From the NCBI GenBank assembly GCA_017303715.1, contig JAFLBZ010000001.1, forward strand, positions 62,001 to 126,000: 64,000 nt of DNA. The letters are read 5' to 3'. Position numbers and translations under genes: made by a program. Below, one piece after another: positions 1 to 9,566 of this stretch. The first letter of the stretch is position 1. Every line of letters begins with the position of its first letter. The notes beneath the pieces were generated by a model, which had not been told where the DNA came from, did not search any database, and was given only the letters and a program-made list of their open reading frames with translations. This stretch comes from Rhodothermia bacterium (lineage in GTDB: Bacteria; Bacteroidota; Rhodothermia; Rhodothermales; UBA2364).

Positions 1-80
1 CGAAACTAAGCCAAAATGCAGGCTACTAATTCGGATGTGTATCTAACCTAATTGGCATTTTTGCTTAAAAGGCGAATTGT

Positions 81-138
81 AAAGGGAATAATCCTTGCCT
101 GCCGGATAACCGGAAAAATCAGGGGTTATTCCCTTTTT
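81..138 (+). terminator. Intrinsic terminator-like hairpin upstream of the first operon
   Basis: A stem of about 14 bp is formed by AAAGGGAATAATCC (81-94) and its near-complement ending in TTATTCCCTTT (to about 137), with one mismatch, followed by a short T run. It probably ends a gene lying left of the window. It separates that gene from the lipoprotein operon that begins at 186. Confidence 0.75.
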
Positions 139-185
139 ATGTTGTAACTTCCAACAAGTCCCTACTCCTGCAAGATCAAAAGCTC

Positions 186-3100
186 ATGTTCAAAAGATTC
201 CTCAACCCCATTGGGTTCAGTTTATTCTTCCTTACCATTGTTGGATGTACCCCAGATAATGGAACATCCACAGAAAATGGGAAGCCCCTTTTTACAAAAC
301 GAACGGCAAAGGAAACAGGCATATCTTTTGAAAATCGGCTTTCGCCTACCAAGGAATTTAACATTTTCACCTACCGGAACTACCACAACGGTGGTGGCGT
401 GGGCATTGGTGATTTTAATGGTGATGGCAAACAAGATTTATTCTTAACCGCCAATCAACGGTCTTCGCGTTTGTACTTGAACGAAGATAAGCTCCGGTTT
501 AAAGACATTACCCAACAAGCAGGTGTGGGTGTAAACAAAGGCTGGGCTACAGGTGTAGCCATTGCGGATGTAAATGCAGACGGGAAATTGGATATTTACG
601 TGTGCAATGCCGGCGACAAAGACGGCGAAGCCCGTGCAAACCAATTGTTCATCAATCAAGGCAACAACACTGTAGGTATCCCGACCTTTACCGAGCAAGC
701 GGCACAGTATGGCATTGCAGACCAAGGCGCAACCACACATGCCGCATTTTTTGATTACGATTTGGATGGCGACTTAGACTTGTATGTCTTAAACAACTCC
801 TTCCGTCCGGTTTCTTCATTTGGCCTACGCAACATCCGCCATGAACGCAATGAAGTGGGCGGTCACAAATTGTACCGGAACGAAGGAAACAACAAATTTA
901 AAGACGTAAGTTCACAAGCCGGAATTTTTGGGAGCGAAATTGCCTTCGGACTTGGCGTAACGGTGGGGGATGTTAACCGCGACGGTTGGCCCGATATTTA
1001 TGTCTCTAACGATTTCTTTGAGCGAGATTATTTTTACATCAATCAAAAAAATGGCACCTTTTCCGAGGAATTAGAAGCACAAATGCCCTCCCTTTCTATG
1101 TCTTCGATGGGAGCAGATATGGCAGACCTCAACAACGATGCCTATCCCGAAATTTTCGTCACCGATATGCTTCCAGAAGACGACCTTCGGCTAAAAACCA
1201 CCACAATTTTTGAAACATGGGATGTTCGAAAACTCAAAATCGCGAATGGGTATTGGAATCAATTTACACGGAATGCCCTCCAGTTGAACAATAAAAACAA
1301 CACCTTCTCCGAAATTAGCCAACTGACCAAAACGGATGCCACCGATTGGTCTTGGGGCGCACTTATGGCCGATTTCGATTTGGACGGGCATAAAGATATT
1401 TTTGTCTGTAACGGGGTTTTTAAAGATGTGACCAACCAAGACTTCTTAGAGTTTTTCCAAAGCGAAGCCGTTGTACGAGAATTTGTGGTAGATCAAAATG
1501 CCGACTTCCGGCCTCTTTTAGACAAAATACCCAGCCGGCCTTTACCCAATTACCTCTTCCGCAACGATGGGAACCTCAACTTCCGCAATGTGGCCAAAGA
1601 TTGGGGATTGGCCGATCCAAGTTTCTCGAACGGTGCGGCTTATGCCGATTTTGATGGCGATGGCGACTTAGACTTGGTGGTGAACAACCTGAATGAACCC
1701 GCCGCTTTTTATGAAAACAATGCACGAACTTTAGACCAAAACAACTTCTTGCAACTCCAATTCGAGGGCGAGGCCGGCAATTTACGGGGCATTGGCGCAC
1801 AAGCAACCGCTTACGCAAAAGGACAACAATTCTACTTGGAAAACATCCCCCAACGCGGTTTCCAATCTTCCGTGGACGAGGTGATGACCTTCGGACTCGG
1901 CAAAATACAAACCATAGACAGCCTACGGGTGGACTGGCCTAACGGGAAAAGCCAAGTCCTTACACAAGTATCCGTCAACCAAAAACTCAGGCTCAAACAA
2001 AAAGACGCCCAAATTCCAACAGCAAATTACCGCAAAAACACCATAACTCCGTACTTTCAAGACATTACTACTGAAAGTGGCCTTGATTTTACCCATATAG
2101 AAGGAGACTACTCGGACTTTGACCGTGAACTTTTGCTCCACCGGATGCAATCCACCGATGGGCCAAGGATGGCCGTGGGCGATGTAAACGGTGACGGCCA
2201 CGAAGATGTGTACCTCGGTGGTGCAAAAGACCAATCTGGTGCGCTGTTCTTTGGAACCGAAAAGGGCTTCAGAAAAGGCAATAACGCGCCTTTCCAAGCA
2301 AACAAAGCCGCAGAAGAAGTGGCAGCCCTCTTCTTCGATGCCGATAAAGACCAAGATTTAGACCTATACGTGGTCACCGGAAGTTCAGAGTTTGGCCCAG
2401 ATCAGGCCAATTTGCTCGAAGACTTGCTCTACCTAAATGATGGAAATGGTAATTTTACACGTGCATCGGGAAGGATTCCCGCACGGTACGATGCGGGATC
2501 GTGTGTGACTGCTACAGATTATGACTTAGACGGCGACCAAGATTTGTTTGTAGGCTCACGGGTGATTCCGGGGCAATATGGCGTAATTCCCAAATCTGCG
2601 TTGCTCCGTAACGATGGAAAAGGCTATTTTACCGATATTACTGCCGACCTTGCCCCTGAATTAGAACATGTTGGCATGGTAACGGACGCCCATTGGTTGG
2701 ATTTAGACGGCGACAAACGGCTTGATCTCTTAGTGGTTGGCGATTGGATGCCCATAACAGCCTTTGTCAACAAAAAACAAGGCTTTAAAAAAACGGCGGT
2801 CTCCGGTCTTGAAAACACTTCTGGATGGTGGAACCGCATGGTGGTCGAAGACACCGATGGCGATGGCGACCAAGACCTCCTCCTCGGAAATTGGGGTTGG
2901 AACTCCCTTTTTGGCCGCTCAACACCAGAACATCCCATCGAAATGTATGTGGGCGACTTAGACCAGAATGGTGTTAACGAGCAAATTTTGGCCTATTATA
3001 AACCCTTGGACCAAAAGACCTTGCCTTTTGCCTTACGAGGCGACTTGGCACGGCAGATGCCTTCCGTAAAATCCAAATTCCTGAAGTACGAGGACTTCGC

Positions 3101-3542
3101 CAATAAGACCGTGCAAGATATTTTTCCAGCCGAATCCCTAAAGAAAACCACCTTTTTTGATACAAAATCATTGACCACAACCCTTTTTGAGAATGTAGGC
3201 GGTGGCCAATTCCGTGCAATAACCTTGCCAATTGAGGCCCAAATAAGTCCCGTCTTTGCCCTTGCCGTTGTGGACTTTGACCAAGATGGGATAAAAGACC
3301 TGATCTTGGGCGGTAACTTGCGGAGCGTAAAACCACAAATCGGCGAAATGACCGCCGGATACGGAACCGTCTTAAAAGGAATCGGGAAAAACAAGTTCAT
3401 GGTCCTCCCAAACGCCACAACTGGTCTAAACCTTACGGGAGAAGTGCGGGACATCCGGAAGATTGGCAGAACCATTGTAGTGTCTCGTAGCCATGCAAAA
3501 GCCGTTGTTTTGGCGGTTCGAAACTCCAAAAATCCGTTATAA
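186..3542 (+). CDS. FG-GAP/VCBS repeat lipoprotein with ASPIC/UnbV domain (CRTAC1-like), first paralogue
   Basis: Predicted lipoprotein of 1118 aa. The N-terminus is a signal peptide ending in the lipobox TIVGC, so Cys21 would be lipidated. The body is a run of FG-GAP/VCBS calcium-binding blades with D-x-D/N-x-D-G loops, for example GDFNGDGKQDLFL and FDYDLDGDLDLYVL, consistent with one or two beta-propellers. An ASPIC/UnbV domain lies at about residues 520-602, and a second group of blades runs to the C-terminus. Such proteins are exported and often bind glycans or proteins; no catalytic residues are evident. It opens an operon: the stop is 4 bases before the next start. The ATG at 186 is chosen because it gives the signal peptide. 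Molecular function is unknown. In Bacteroidota these genes often accompany SusC/SusD pairs, which would lie left of the window if present. Confidence 0.9.
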   Translation: MFKRFLNPIGFSLFFLTIVGCTPDNGTSTENGKPLFTKRTAKETGISFENRLSPTKEFNIFTYRNYHNGGGVGIGDFNGDGKQDLFLTANQRSSRLYLNEDKLRFKDITQQAGVGVNKGWATGVAIADVNADGKLDIYVCNAGDKDGEARANQLFINQGNNTVGIPTFTEQAAQYGIADQGATTHAAFFDYDLDGDLDLYVLNNSFRPVSSFGLRNIRHERNEVGGHKLYRNEGNNKFKDVSSQAGIFGSEIAFGLGVTVGDVNRDGWPDIYVSNDFFERDYFYINQKNGTFSEELEAQMPSLSMSSMGADMADLNNDAYPEIFVTDMLPEDDLRLKTTTIFETWDVRKLKIANGYWNQFTRNALQLNNKNNTFSEISQLTKTDATDWSWGALMADFDLDGHKDIFVCNGVFKDVTNQDFLEFFQSEAVVREFVVDQNADFRPLLDKIPSRPLPNYLFRNDGNLNFRNVAKDWGLADPSFSNGAAYADFDGDGDLDLVVNNLNEPAAFYENNARTLDQNNFLQLQFEGEAGNLRGIGAQATAYAKGQQFYLENIPQRGFQSSVDEVMTFGLGKIQTIDSLRVDWPNGKSQVLTQVSVNQKLRLKQKDAQIPTANYRKNTITPYFQDITTESGLDFTHIEGDYSDFDRELLLHRMQSTDGPRMAVGDVNGDGHEDVYLGGAKDQSGALFFGTEKGFRKGNNAPFQANKAAEEVAALFFDADKDQDLDLYVVTGSSEFGPDQANLLEDLLYLNDGNGNFTRASGRIPARYDAGSCVTATDYDLDGDQDLFVGSRVIPGQYGVIPKSALLRNDGKGYFTDITADLAPELEHVGMVTDAHWLDLDGDKRLDLLVVGDWMPITAFVNKKQGFKKTAVSGLENTSGWWNRMVVEDTDGDGDQDLLLGNWGWNSLFGRSTPEHPIEMYVGDLDQNGVNEQILAYYKPLDQKTLPFALRGDLARQMPSVKSKFLKYEDFANKTVQDIFPAESLKKTTFFDTKSLTTTLFENVGGGQFRAITLPIEAQISPVFALAVVDFDQDGIKDLILGGNLRSVKPQIGEMTAGYGTVLKGIGKNKFMVLPNATTGLNLTGEVRDIRKIGRTIVVSRSHAKAVVLAVRNSKNPL

Positions 3543-3546
3543 CTTT

Positions 3547-6500
3547 ATGAATCCACGTACAGTTTTCGCTTTTTGGCTCGTCAGCACGTTATTGCTTCTC
3601 GGTGGATGCAAAGAAACAGACGGCCCGAAGCGGTTTCAGAAGATCTCGGCAAGTCAGTCTGGTATCACCTTCAAAAATGAATTACCGGAAGAGAAGGACT
3701 TCAACATCATCAACTATCTCTACTATTATAATGGAGGCGGCGTGGCTGTTGGCGACATTAACCGAGATGGTTTAATGGATGTTTACCTCAGTTCTAACCT
3801 TGGATCCAATAAATTATACCTCAACAAAGGCAATTTTAAGTTTGAGGACATCACTGCACAAGCTGGCGTAGGGCTACGAAATGCAAATTGGAAAACGGGC
3901 GTAACGATGGTGGACATTAATGCAGATGGTTGGACAGATATCTACGTCTCTACCCTTTCTGGATTGGAAGGCCGAGCGGGAAAAAATGCCCTTTTTATTA
4001 ACAACAAAGACAACACTTTTACCGATCGTGCAGCAGAATTTGGCTTAGACGAAGATGGTTATGGCCAACAAGCCACTTTTTTTGATTACGACAAAGATGG
4101 CGACTTGGATGTCTATCTCCTACGAACGTCTGTCCACTCCGAAAACAACTACCGTCCGGTTGCCGTGCGCAAAACCAGAGACCCAAAATCGGGCGATAAA
4201 CTCCTCCGAAACGACGATGGCAAATTTGTTGATGTCTCGGAAAAGGCCGGAATTTGGGGTGGAAGCATCGGATATGGCCTTGGAATTGCCACTGGCGATT
4301 TAGACAATAACGGATACCCAGACCTCTACATTGCCAATGACTTCCACGAAGACGACTATCTGTACCTGAACAATGGCGATGGAACCTTCTCCGAGAAAAT
4401 CAAACAAGCCATGCCCCATACCTCGCAATATGCCATGGGAACCGATATCGCTGATGTTAACAACGACGGACTTTTGGATGTGATGACTTTGGACATGATG
4501 CCAGACGATGAACACATCCGCAAATCCTCGGAGGGTGCGGATCGTGTGGATGTTTACCGCCTTAAACGGGAGTATGGGTATCACCACCAACTTGCCCGAA
4601 ATGCCCTCCAGCTTAATCGTGGAAATGGGCACTTTTCGGATGTGGCTCCTTATGCCAACGTCTTTGCGTCAGACTGGTCTTGGGGGGTGCTTTTTGCAGA
4701 TTTGGACTTAGACAGTCACCAAGATATTTTCATCACGAATGGCATTTATCGTCGTCCGAACGATTTAGATTTCTTGTTCTACATCTCGAATAAAAGCGTA
4801 CAGCGCGTGGTAACACCGCAAAATATAGAAATTTCCCGCAAAATGCCACAAGTCAAAATACCCAATTATGCCTTTAGAAATACTGGAAATACCCAGTTTG
4901 AACAGGTTTCCAAGGCTTGGGGTTTAGACGATTTGGCCTATTCCAATGGCAGTGCTTATGCCGATTTGGACAACGACGGCGACTTGGACTTGATCACCAA
5001 TTGCATCAATGAAGAAGCCGGAATTTACCGCAATCAAACCGCTGAAGAAGGTGGGCATCGGTATTTGACCATTCGATTGGAAGGTGAAGGACAAAACACA
5101 CAAGGCATTGGTGCGCGGGTACAGGTTTTTTCAGGAGGAAAAATGCAAACCCAAGAACAACATCCCACGCGCGGCTGGTTGTCATCCGTCACTCCCAACT
5201 TACATTTTGGACTGGGGAAAAAGGATAAAGCAGACTCGGTACGGGTGATTTGGCCTAATGGGAAATACCAAACCATAACCACCACCAAAGGCAACCAAAT
5301 TCTTGTCCTAAAACAAATCAACGCCCGTAGGACTTGGACTTATGCCACAAGACAATCCCAAGACATTGTTTTTGAAGATGTTACCACCGCTTCTGGTGTG
5401 AATTACCTCCACCGAGAAAACGAATATACAGACTTTAACCGCGAATTTTTAATTCCCAAAATGGTCTCGCGGGAAGGCCCAGCTTTGGCCGTTGGAGATG
5501 TGAACAAGGACGGGCTAATGGATTTCTACGTGGGTGGGGCCGCTGGAATGGCCAAAAAAATATTCCTCGGTAAAAAATCGGGCGGCTTCTCCGAAAGCCC
5601 ACAATCCATGCTTGCCGCAGACTCCCTCTACGAAGATACCGATGCCCTCTTTGCAGATATAGATAAAGACCAAGACTTAGACCTGATCGTGGCTTCCGGC
5701 GGCGGTATGTGGCCAAAAAATGAGTCTCGCGCCAAGTCGCGTCTCTACCTAAATGATGGCAGAGGACAATTTTCCCAAGCTACACAAGGCTGGCCGGATG
5801 TAGCCGGAAATGCCGCCTGCATCGCCGTAAATGATATGGATGGAGATGGCGATGTGGATATCTTCATTGGGATGCGTAGCGAAACCGGAGCCTATGGTAT
5901 GAAGCCGCGTTCCTTCCTATTAGAAAATACCGGAAAAGGCATCTTTAAAGACATAACCTCCACAAAAGCACAAGCATTGGCAAACATAGGAATGATCACC
6001 GATGCCGCATGGAGTGACTTAGACGGCGACCGAAAACCGGAATTAGTGGTGGTGGGAGACTGGATGCCTGTCACGGCTTTCGTAAATAAAAGCGGAAAAT
6101 GGCAAGTTTCGACCTCTAATGGACTTGAGGATACGAATGGTTGGTGGAATGCCCTGCATATCACCGACGTGGACGGTGACGGCGATAACGACTTTATTGC
6201 TGGCAATCTGGGCGAAAACAGCATTTTCAACACTGCCCTACCGTTACACCTGTATATGAAGGATTTTGATGCGAATGGGACGCCCGAAGCCATCATGACG
6301 TATCAACGTAACCAGACAGAATATCCTATAGACCGCTTGGAAGATCTCTTCCAACAAATGCCGATGCTCAAACAACGTTTTAATGCCTCGTTTACCAAAG
6401 CCGGTAAAGAATCTTTTGCGGGCATGTTCACCTCCGAACAACGATCTGGAATGGCCACACAAACAACAAACATTCTGCAATCATCGGTCTTTATCAACGA

Positions 6501-6864
6501 CGGGAAAGGCAGATTTACCCGTAAAGCCCTACCAGCAATCGCCCAGTTTTCCCCTATTTTCACCCTCCAAAGCGCCGATTTTAATGGTGATGGCAAAAAG
6601 GACGTACTTGTAGCAGGCAATTTTTACGGCGTAAAACCTGCAATCGGACGATATGACGCCGGTTACGGGGCGCTTCTTCTTGGCGATGGAAAAGGCGGAT
6701 TTTCGGTAGCCCCCAATCATACCATAAACTTGTGGCTTACCGGAGAAACCAAAGCCCTTCGATTGATTAAGAACTATAACGGAAACAACTTGCTTTTGGT
6801 GGCGAAAACGGGTGGCTCTTTACACGTTTTACAATACCAAAAACCAAAATCTTCCCGTTCATAA
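3547..6864 (+). CDS. FG-GAP/VCBS repeat lipoprotein with ASPIC/UnbV domain (CRTAC1-like), second paralogue
   Basis: Paralogue of the preceding gene with the same architecture (1105 aa): signal peptide with lipobox LLGGC, N-terminal FG-GAP blades (GDINRDGLMDVYL, FDYDKDGDLDVYLL), an ASPIC/UnbV domain at about residues 504-590, and a second set of blades. I start it at ATG 3547 rather than at an upstream start at 3493, because 3547 places the hydrophobic signal directly at the N-terminus and leaves only 4 bases after the previous stop. The mature N-terminus begins C-K-E-T-D. This acidic/lysine-rich pattern resembles the lipoprotein export signal that sends Bacteroidota lipoproteins to the cell surface, so surface exposure is likely (inference). 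Its function is not known. The pair looks like an old tandem duplication. Confidence 0.9.
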   Translation: MNPRTVFAFWLVSTLLLLGGCKETDGPKRFQKISASQSGITFKNELPEEKDFNIINYLYYYNGGGVAVGDINRDGLMDVYLSSNLGSNKLYLNKGNFKFEDITAQAGVGLRNANWKTGVTMVDINADGWTDIYVSTLSGLEGRAGKNALFINNKDNTFTDRAAEFGLDEDGYGQQATFFDYDKDGDLDVYLLRTSVHSENNYRPVAVRKTRDPKSGDKLLRNDDGKFVDVSEKAGIWGGSIGYGLGIATGDLDNNGYPDLYIANDFHEDDYLYLNNGDGTFSEKIKQAMPHTSQYAMGTDIADVNNDGLLDVMTLDMMPDDEHIRKSSEGADRVDVYRLKREYGYHHQLARNALQLNRGNGHFSDVAPYANVFASDWSWGVLFADLDLDSHQDIFITNGIYRRPNDLDFLFYISNKSVQRVVTPQNIEISRKMPQVKIPNYAFRNTGNTQFEQVSKAWGLDDLAYSNGSAYADLDNDGDLDLITNCINEEAGIYRNQTAEEGGHRYLTIRLEGEGQNTQGIGARVQVFSGGKMQTQEQHPTRGWLSSVTPNLHFGLGKKDKADSVRVIWPNGKYQTITTTKGNQILVLKQINARRTWTYATRQSQDIVFEDVTTASGVNYLHRENEYTDFNREFLIPKMVSREGPALAVGDVNKDGLMDFYVGGAAGMAKKIFLGKKSGGFSESPQSMLAADSLYEDTDALFADIDKDQDLDLIVASGGGMWPKNESRAKSRLYLNDGRGQFSQATQGWPDVAGNAACIAVNDMDGDGDVDIFIGMRSETGAYGMKPRSFLLENTGKGIFKDITSTKAQALANIGMITDAAWSDLDGDRKPELVVVGDWMPVTAFVNKSGKWQVSTSNGLEDTNGWWNALHITDVDGDGDNDFIAGNLGENSIFNTALPLHLYMKDFDANGTPEAIMTYQRNQTEYPIDRLEDLFQQMPMLKQRFNASFTKAGKESFAGMFTSEQRSGMATQTTNILQSSVFINDGKGRFTRKALPAIAQFSPIFTLQSADFNGDGKKDVLVAGNFYGVKPAIGRYDAGYGALLLGDGKGGFSVAPNHTINLWLTGETKALRLIKNYNGNNLLLVAKTGGSLHVLQYQKPKSSRS

Positions 6865-6877
6865 TGTTTGCAAACCC

Positions 6878-9523
6878 ATGAAAAAACCAATTTCACATTT
6901 CCTCATATTATGCTGGGCGGCTTTACCAGTTTTGGCACAAGGACAGCAAACGCTTGTCCCACGGTTCGACCTCCCAAAAAGCGGGCCGTCCTTACAAAGA
7001 AACATTCAAAATGGCGCATTTATGGGTGTCATGGGGCGAAAATCAGCGGTTTTTGGCTATGAAAACAAACCCCTCGAAATGTGGGTTTATCCCCTAAAGT
7101 TAGTCCATGATTTTAAGTTGGACTTCATTACCGAGTACGAAGAAACCCAAGTACCTGTCAGTGGCCCCGAAGCCGTAACGTCCATTGAAGTCCGTCCAGA
7201 GGCCACCATCCTTACCTATCGCCATGCCGCCTTTTTGGTGCGTCAAATCATCTTTGCTCCGGTAAATGAACCGGGCATTGTCATGCTTTTAGACATAGAC
7301 TCGCCGCGCCCGCTCACCATCCAAGGCTCTTTCCGCCCAGCCTTGTCTTTGATGTGGCCTGCCGGACTGCAAACAGGCAATATTTTTTGGCAGGCAGACC
7401 AGCAACGTTATGGTATCGTAGAAGAATTGGGTAAGTATGTGGGAATGATCTCCGTTCCCGGCGCACAAGACCGCTCCATTATCCCATATCAAGAAGAACC
7501 CAAAAACACCTCAAACGTCTTCCAAATAAGGGTTTTACCGGAAACACACCGCAAGAACTTTATTCCCATCTTCATCACCGGCGGAACAGAAGGTTGGCAA
7601 AAGGCGGAAGAAAACCTACAACGGTTACAAGATAACCCAAGGGCACTCTACGAAAAAACCACCGAATACTATAAAAACTTCCTCGCCAACACCACATCCT
7701 TAACAACACCGGACGAGCGCCTAAACACGGCTTACACTTGGGCGAAAATCGGAACCGAAAAAGGCGTGGTAGAAAATCCACAACTCGGAACCGGATTGGT
7801 AGCGGGGTTCCGTACTTCGGGAAACTCCGAAAGGCCGGGATTCGCTTGGTTTTTTGGCCGAGATTCCCAATGGACGGAACTGGCCATGCTTTCCTATGGC
7901 GATTTTGAAACCGTTAAACAAGGCCTGCTTTTCCTCAAAAAGTTTCAATACGAAGACGGACGGATTCCGCACGAGATTTCGCAATCCGCTGGACTGATAG
8001 ACTGGTTCGGAAAATACCCCTTCGGTAAAGCAAGTGCAGATGCAACGCCGCTCTACGTGGTGTTACACCATGCCTATTACCAAGCAACGGGCGATCTTGG
8101 CTTTATCCAACAAAATTGGGCGTCCATCAAAAAAGCATGGGAATGGACCTCAAAATCCGATACCGATAACAATGGCTTGATCGAAAATACAAACTTTGGG
8201 CACGGATGGGTTGAAGGCGGAAAGCTTTATCCGCCCCACGAGGAAATGTATATGCAAGGCATTTGGATTGAAGCCTGTAACGGTATGGAAAAGTTCGGAA
8301 ACATCATGTACGAACCAGAAGTGGCCTTAAAAGCAAAGACGTGGGCCTCCAGAACCAAAGAAGCCATGGAAAAAACCTATTGGCTACCAGAAAAACAGTA
8401 CTATGGTTATGCAACGTCTAAGCCTGCTGAAAAAGGAAAAACCTTCGTACCCGATGGCCTCATGCCCACCAACCGAGAAACCGATGCCCGTGGATTTATG
8501 GCAGAAAGTACGGTTTTGCCCGCTGTTCCCATGTGGTTCCGCACAACCGACCCAGAAAAATCTCAAAAAGCCTTAGACGAAATTGGTTCTGCGAGCATGG
8601 CCACCGATTGGGGACATCGCATCTTGAGCAACCAATCTCCTATTTACGACCCCATGAGTTATCATTATGGCTCCGTCTGGCCCCTTTTCACGGGATGGGC
8701 AAGCCTCGCCGGATACCATTATGGTCGTCCACACATCGGTTATCAAGCGTTAATGGCCAACGCACTGCTCACCTTTCAAGATGCTTATGGCTATGTCACC
8801 GAATTGCTATCAGGGGACTTTAATACTGCATTTGGCCGTAGTTCTCACCACCAAATTTGGTCGGAAGCAATGGTGGTTTCCCCACTGCTGCGCGGGTTGT
8901 TTGGTATAGAAGCCACCCATGCGGGAAAAGTGCTGGCCTTTAGTCCGCAAGTTCCGGCGGATTGGGATCATTACACCATCAACCATTTGCGTGTTGGGGC
9001 AGATTTGGTGAACATAACGATGTCGCGTACCACAAGTGGCTCCGCATATGACTTCTCTGGCAATACAAACGGTGCAAATGTCCAATTTTCCCCGATATTT
9101 CCCAATGATGCCCTTATTAAATCGGTCAGTATCAATGGTAAGATCGTTCCACACAAAACAGAACCTTTTGGAGATGGCATAAAATTGACGCTCCAAAGTT
9201 TTCCGGCACAACGAACTGAAGTGCATATCCAGCACACCAAAGGAACGAATGTATATACCCGCCAAACGGAGGCTCCTCTCGGCGCAAAAAACACCCAGAT
9301 CAAAGTAATTCGTGCAAAAACCGAAGCAAACACACTCTATTTAACTGTGGATGGGCTAAAAGGAAGCACACCATCGGTATTTGTTCGCACGGATAAAGTC
9401 TTGAAAGAAGCCCCCAATACCATCGTTAACAGACTCCCAAATGGCGATCAAGAAGTAAAAATCATCTTCCAAGGTCAAGGAGATACCTTTATGCGCCGAA
9501 AAATCTCACTGAGATTACAATAA
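6878..9523 (+). CDS. Secreted six-hairpin glycosidase, glycogen-debranching/GH63-like
   Basis: An 881-aa exported protein. The start at 6878 gives a signal peptide (hydrophobic FLILCWAALPVLAQG) with a likely cleavage after A-Q-G. An N-terminal beta-rich domain of about 300 residues precedes an (alpha/alpha)6-barrel domain: FFGRDSQWTELAML near residue 324, DGRIPHEISQS, GHGWVEGGKLYPPHEE near 445, YHYGSVWPLFTGWAS near 595, and HHQIWSEAMVVSPLL. This order of motifs fits clan-GH-G-like or amylo-alpha-1,6-glucosidase-type enzymes. Acidic residues at GRD, at EGG and at SEAM are candidate catalytic groups. The exact GH family and substrate cannot be fixed from sequence alone. It lies 13 bases after the ASPIC pair, implying co-transcription and a glycan substrate captured at the cell surface. 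It ends with an extra beta domain of about 150 residues. Confidence 0.75.
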   Translation: MKKPISHFLILCWAALPVLAQGQQTLVPRFDLPKSGPSLQRNIQNGAFMGVMGRKSAVFGYENKPLEMWVYPLKLVHDFKLDFITEYEETQVPVSGPEAVTSIEVRPEATILTYRHAAFLVRQIIFAPVNEPGIVMLLDIDSPRPLTIQGSFRPALSLMWPAGLQTGNIFWQADQQRYGIVEELGKYVGMISVPGAQDRSIIPYQEEPKNTSNVFQIRVLPETHRKNFIPIFITGGTEGWQKAEENLQRLQDNPRALYEKTTEYYKNFLANTTSLTTPDERLNTAYTWAKIGTEKGVVENPQLGTGLVAGFRTSGNSERPGFAWFFGRDSQWTELAMLSYGDFETVKQGLLFLKKFQYEDGRIPHEISQSAGLIDWFGKYPFGKASADATPLYVVLHHAYYQATGDLGFIQQNWASIKKAWEWTSKSDTDNNGLIENTNFGHGWVEGGKLYPPHEEMYMQGIWIEACNGMEKFGNIMYEPEVALKAKTWASRTKEAMEKTYWLPEKQYYGYATSKPAEKGKTFVPDGLMPTNRETDARGFMAESTVLPAVPMWFRTTDPEKSQKALDEIGSASMATDWGHRILSNQSPIYDPMSYHYGSVWPLFTGWASLAGYHYGRPHIGYQALMANALLTFQDAYGYVTELLSGDFNTAFGRSSHHQIWSEAMVVSPLLRGLFGIEATHAGKVLAFSPQVPADWDHYTINHLRVGADLVNITMSRTTSGSAYDFSGNTNGANVQFSPIFPNDALIKSVSINGKIVPHKTEPFGDGIKLTLQSFPAQRTEVHIQHTKGTNVYTRQTEAPLGAKNTQIKVIRAKTEANTLYLTVDGLKGSTPSVFVRTDKVLKEAPNTIVNRLPNGDQEVKIIFQGQGDTFMRRKISLRLQ

Positions 9524-9566
9524 CAGAAATCGCTAACGACCAAGCATTTTAAACTTTAAGAACATC

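Noticed and set aside
3493-3546. Overlapping start of the second ASPIC gene inside the first
   Set aside because: The downstream ATG directly precedes the signal peptide and leaves a normal 4-base gap; there is no sign of a frameshift joining the two genes.
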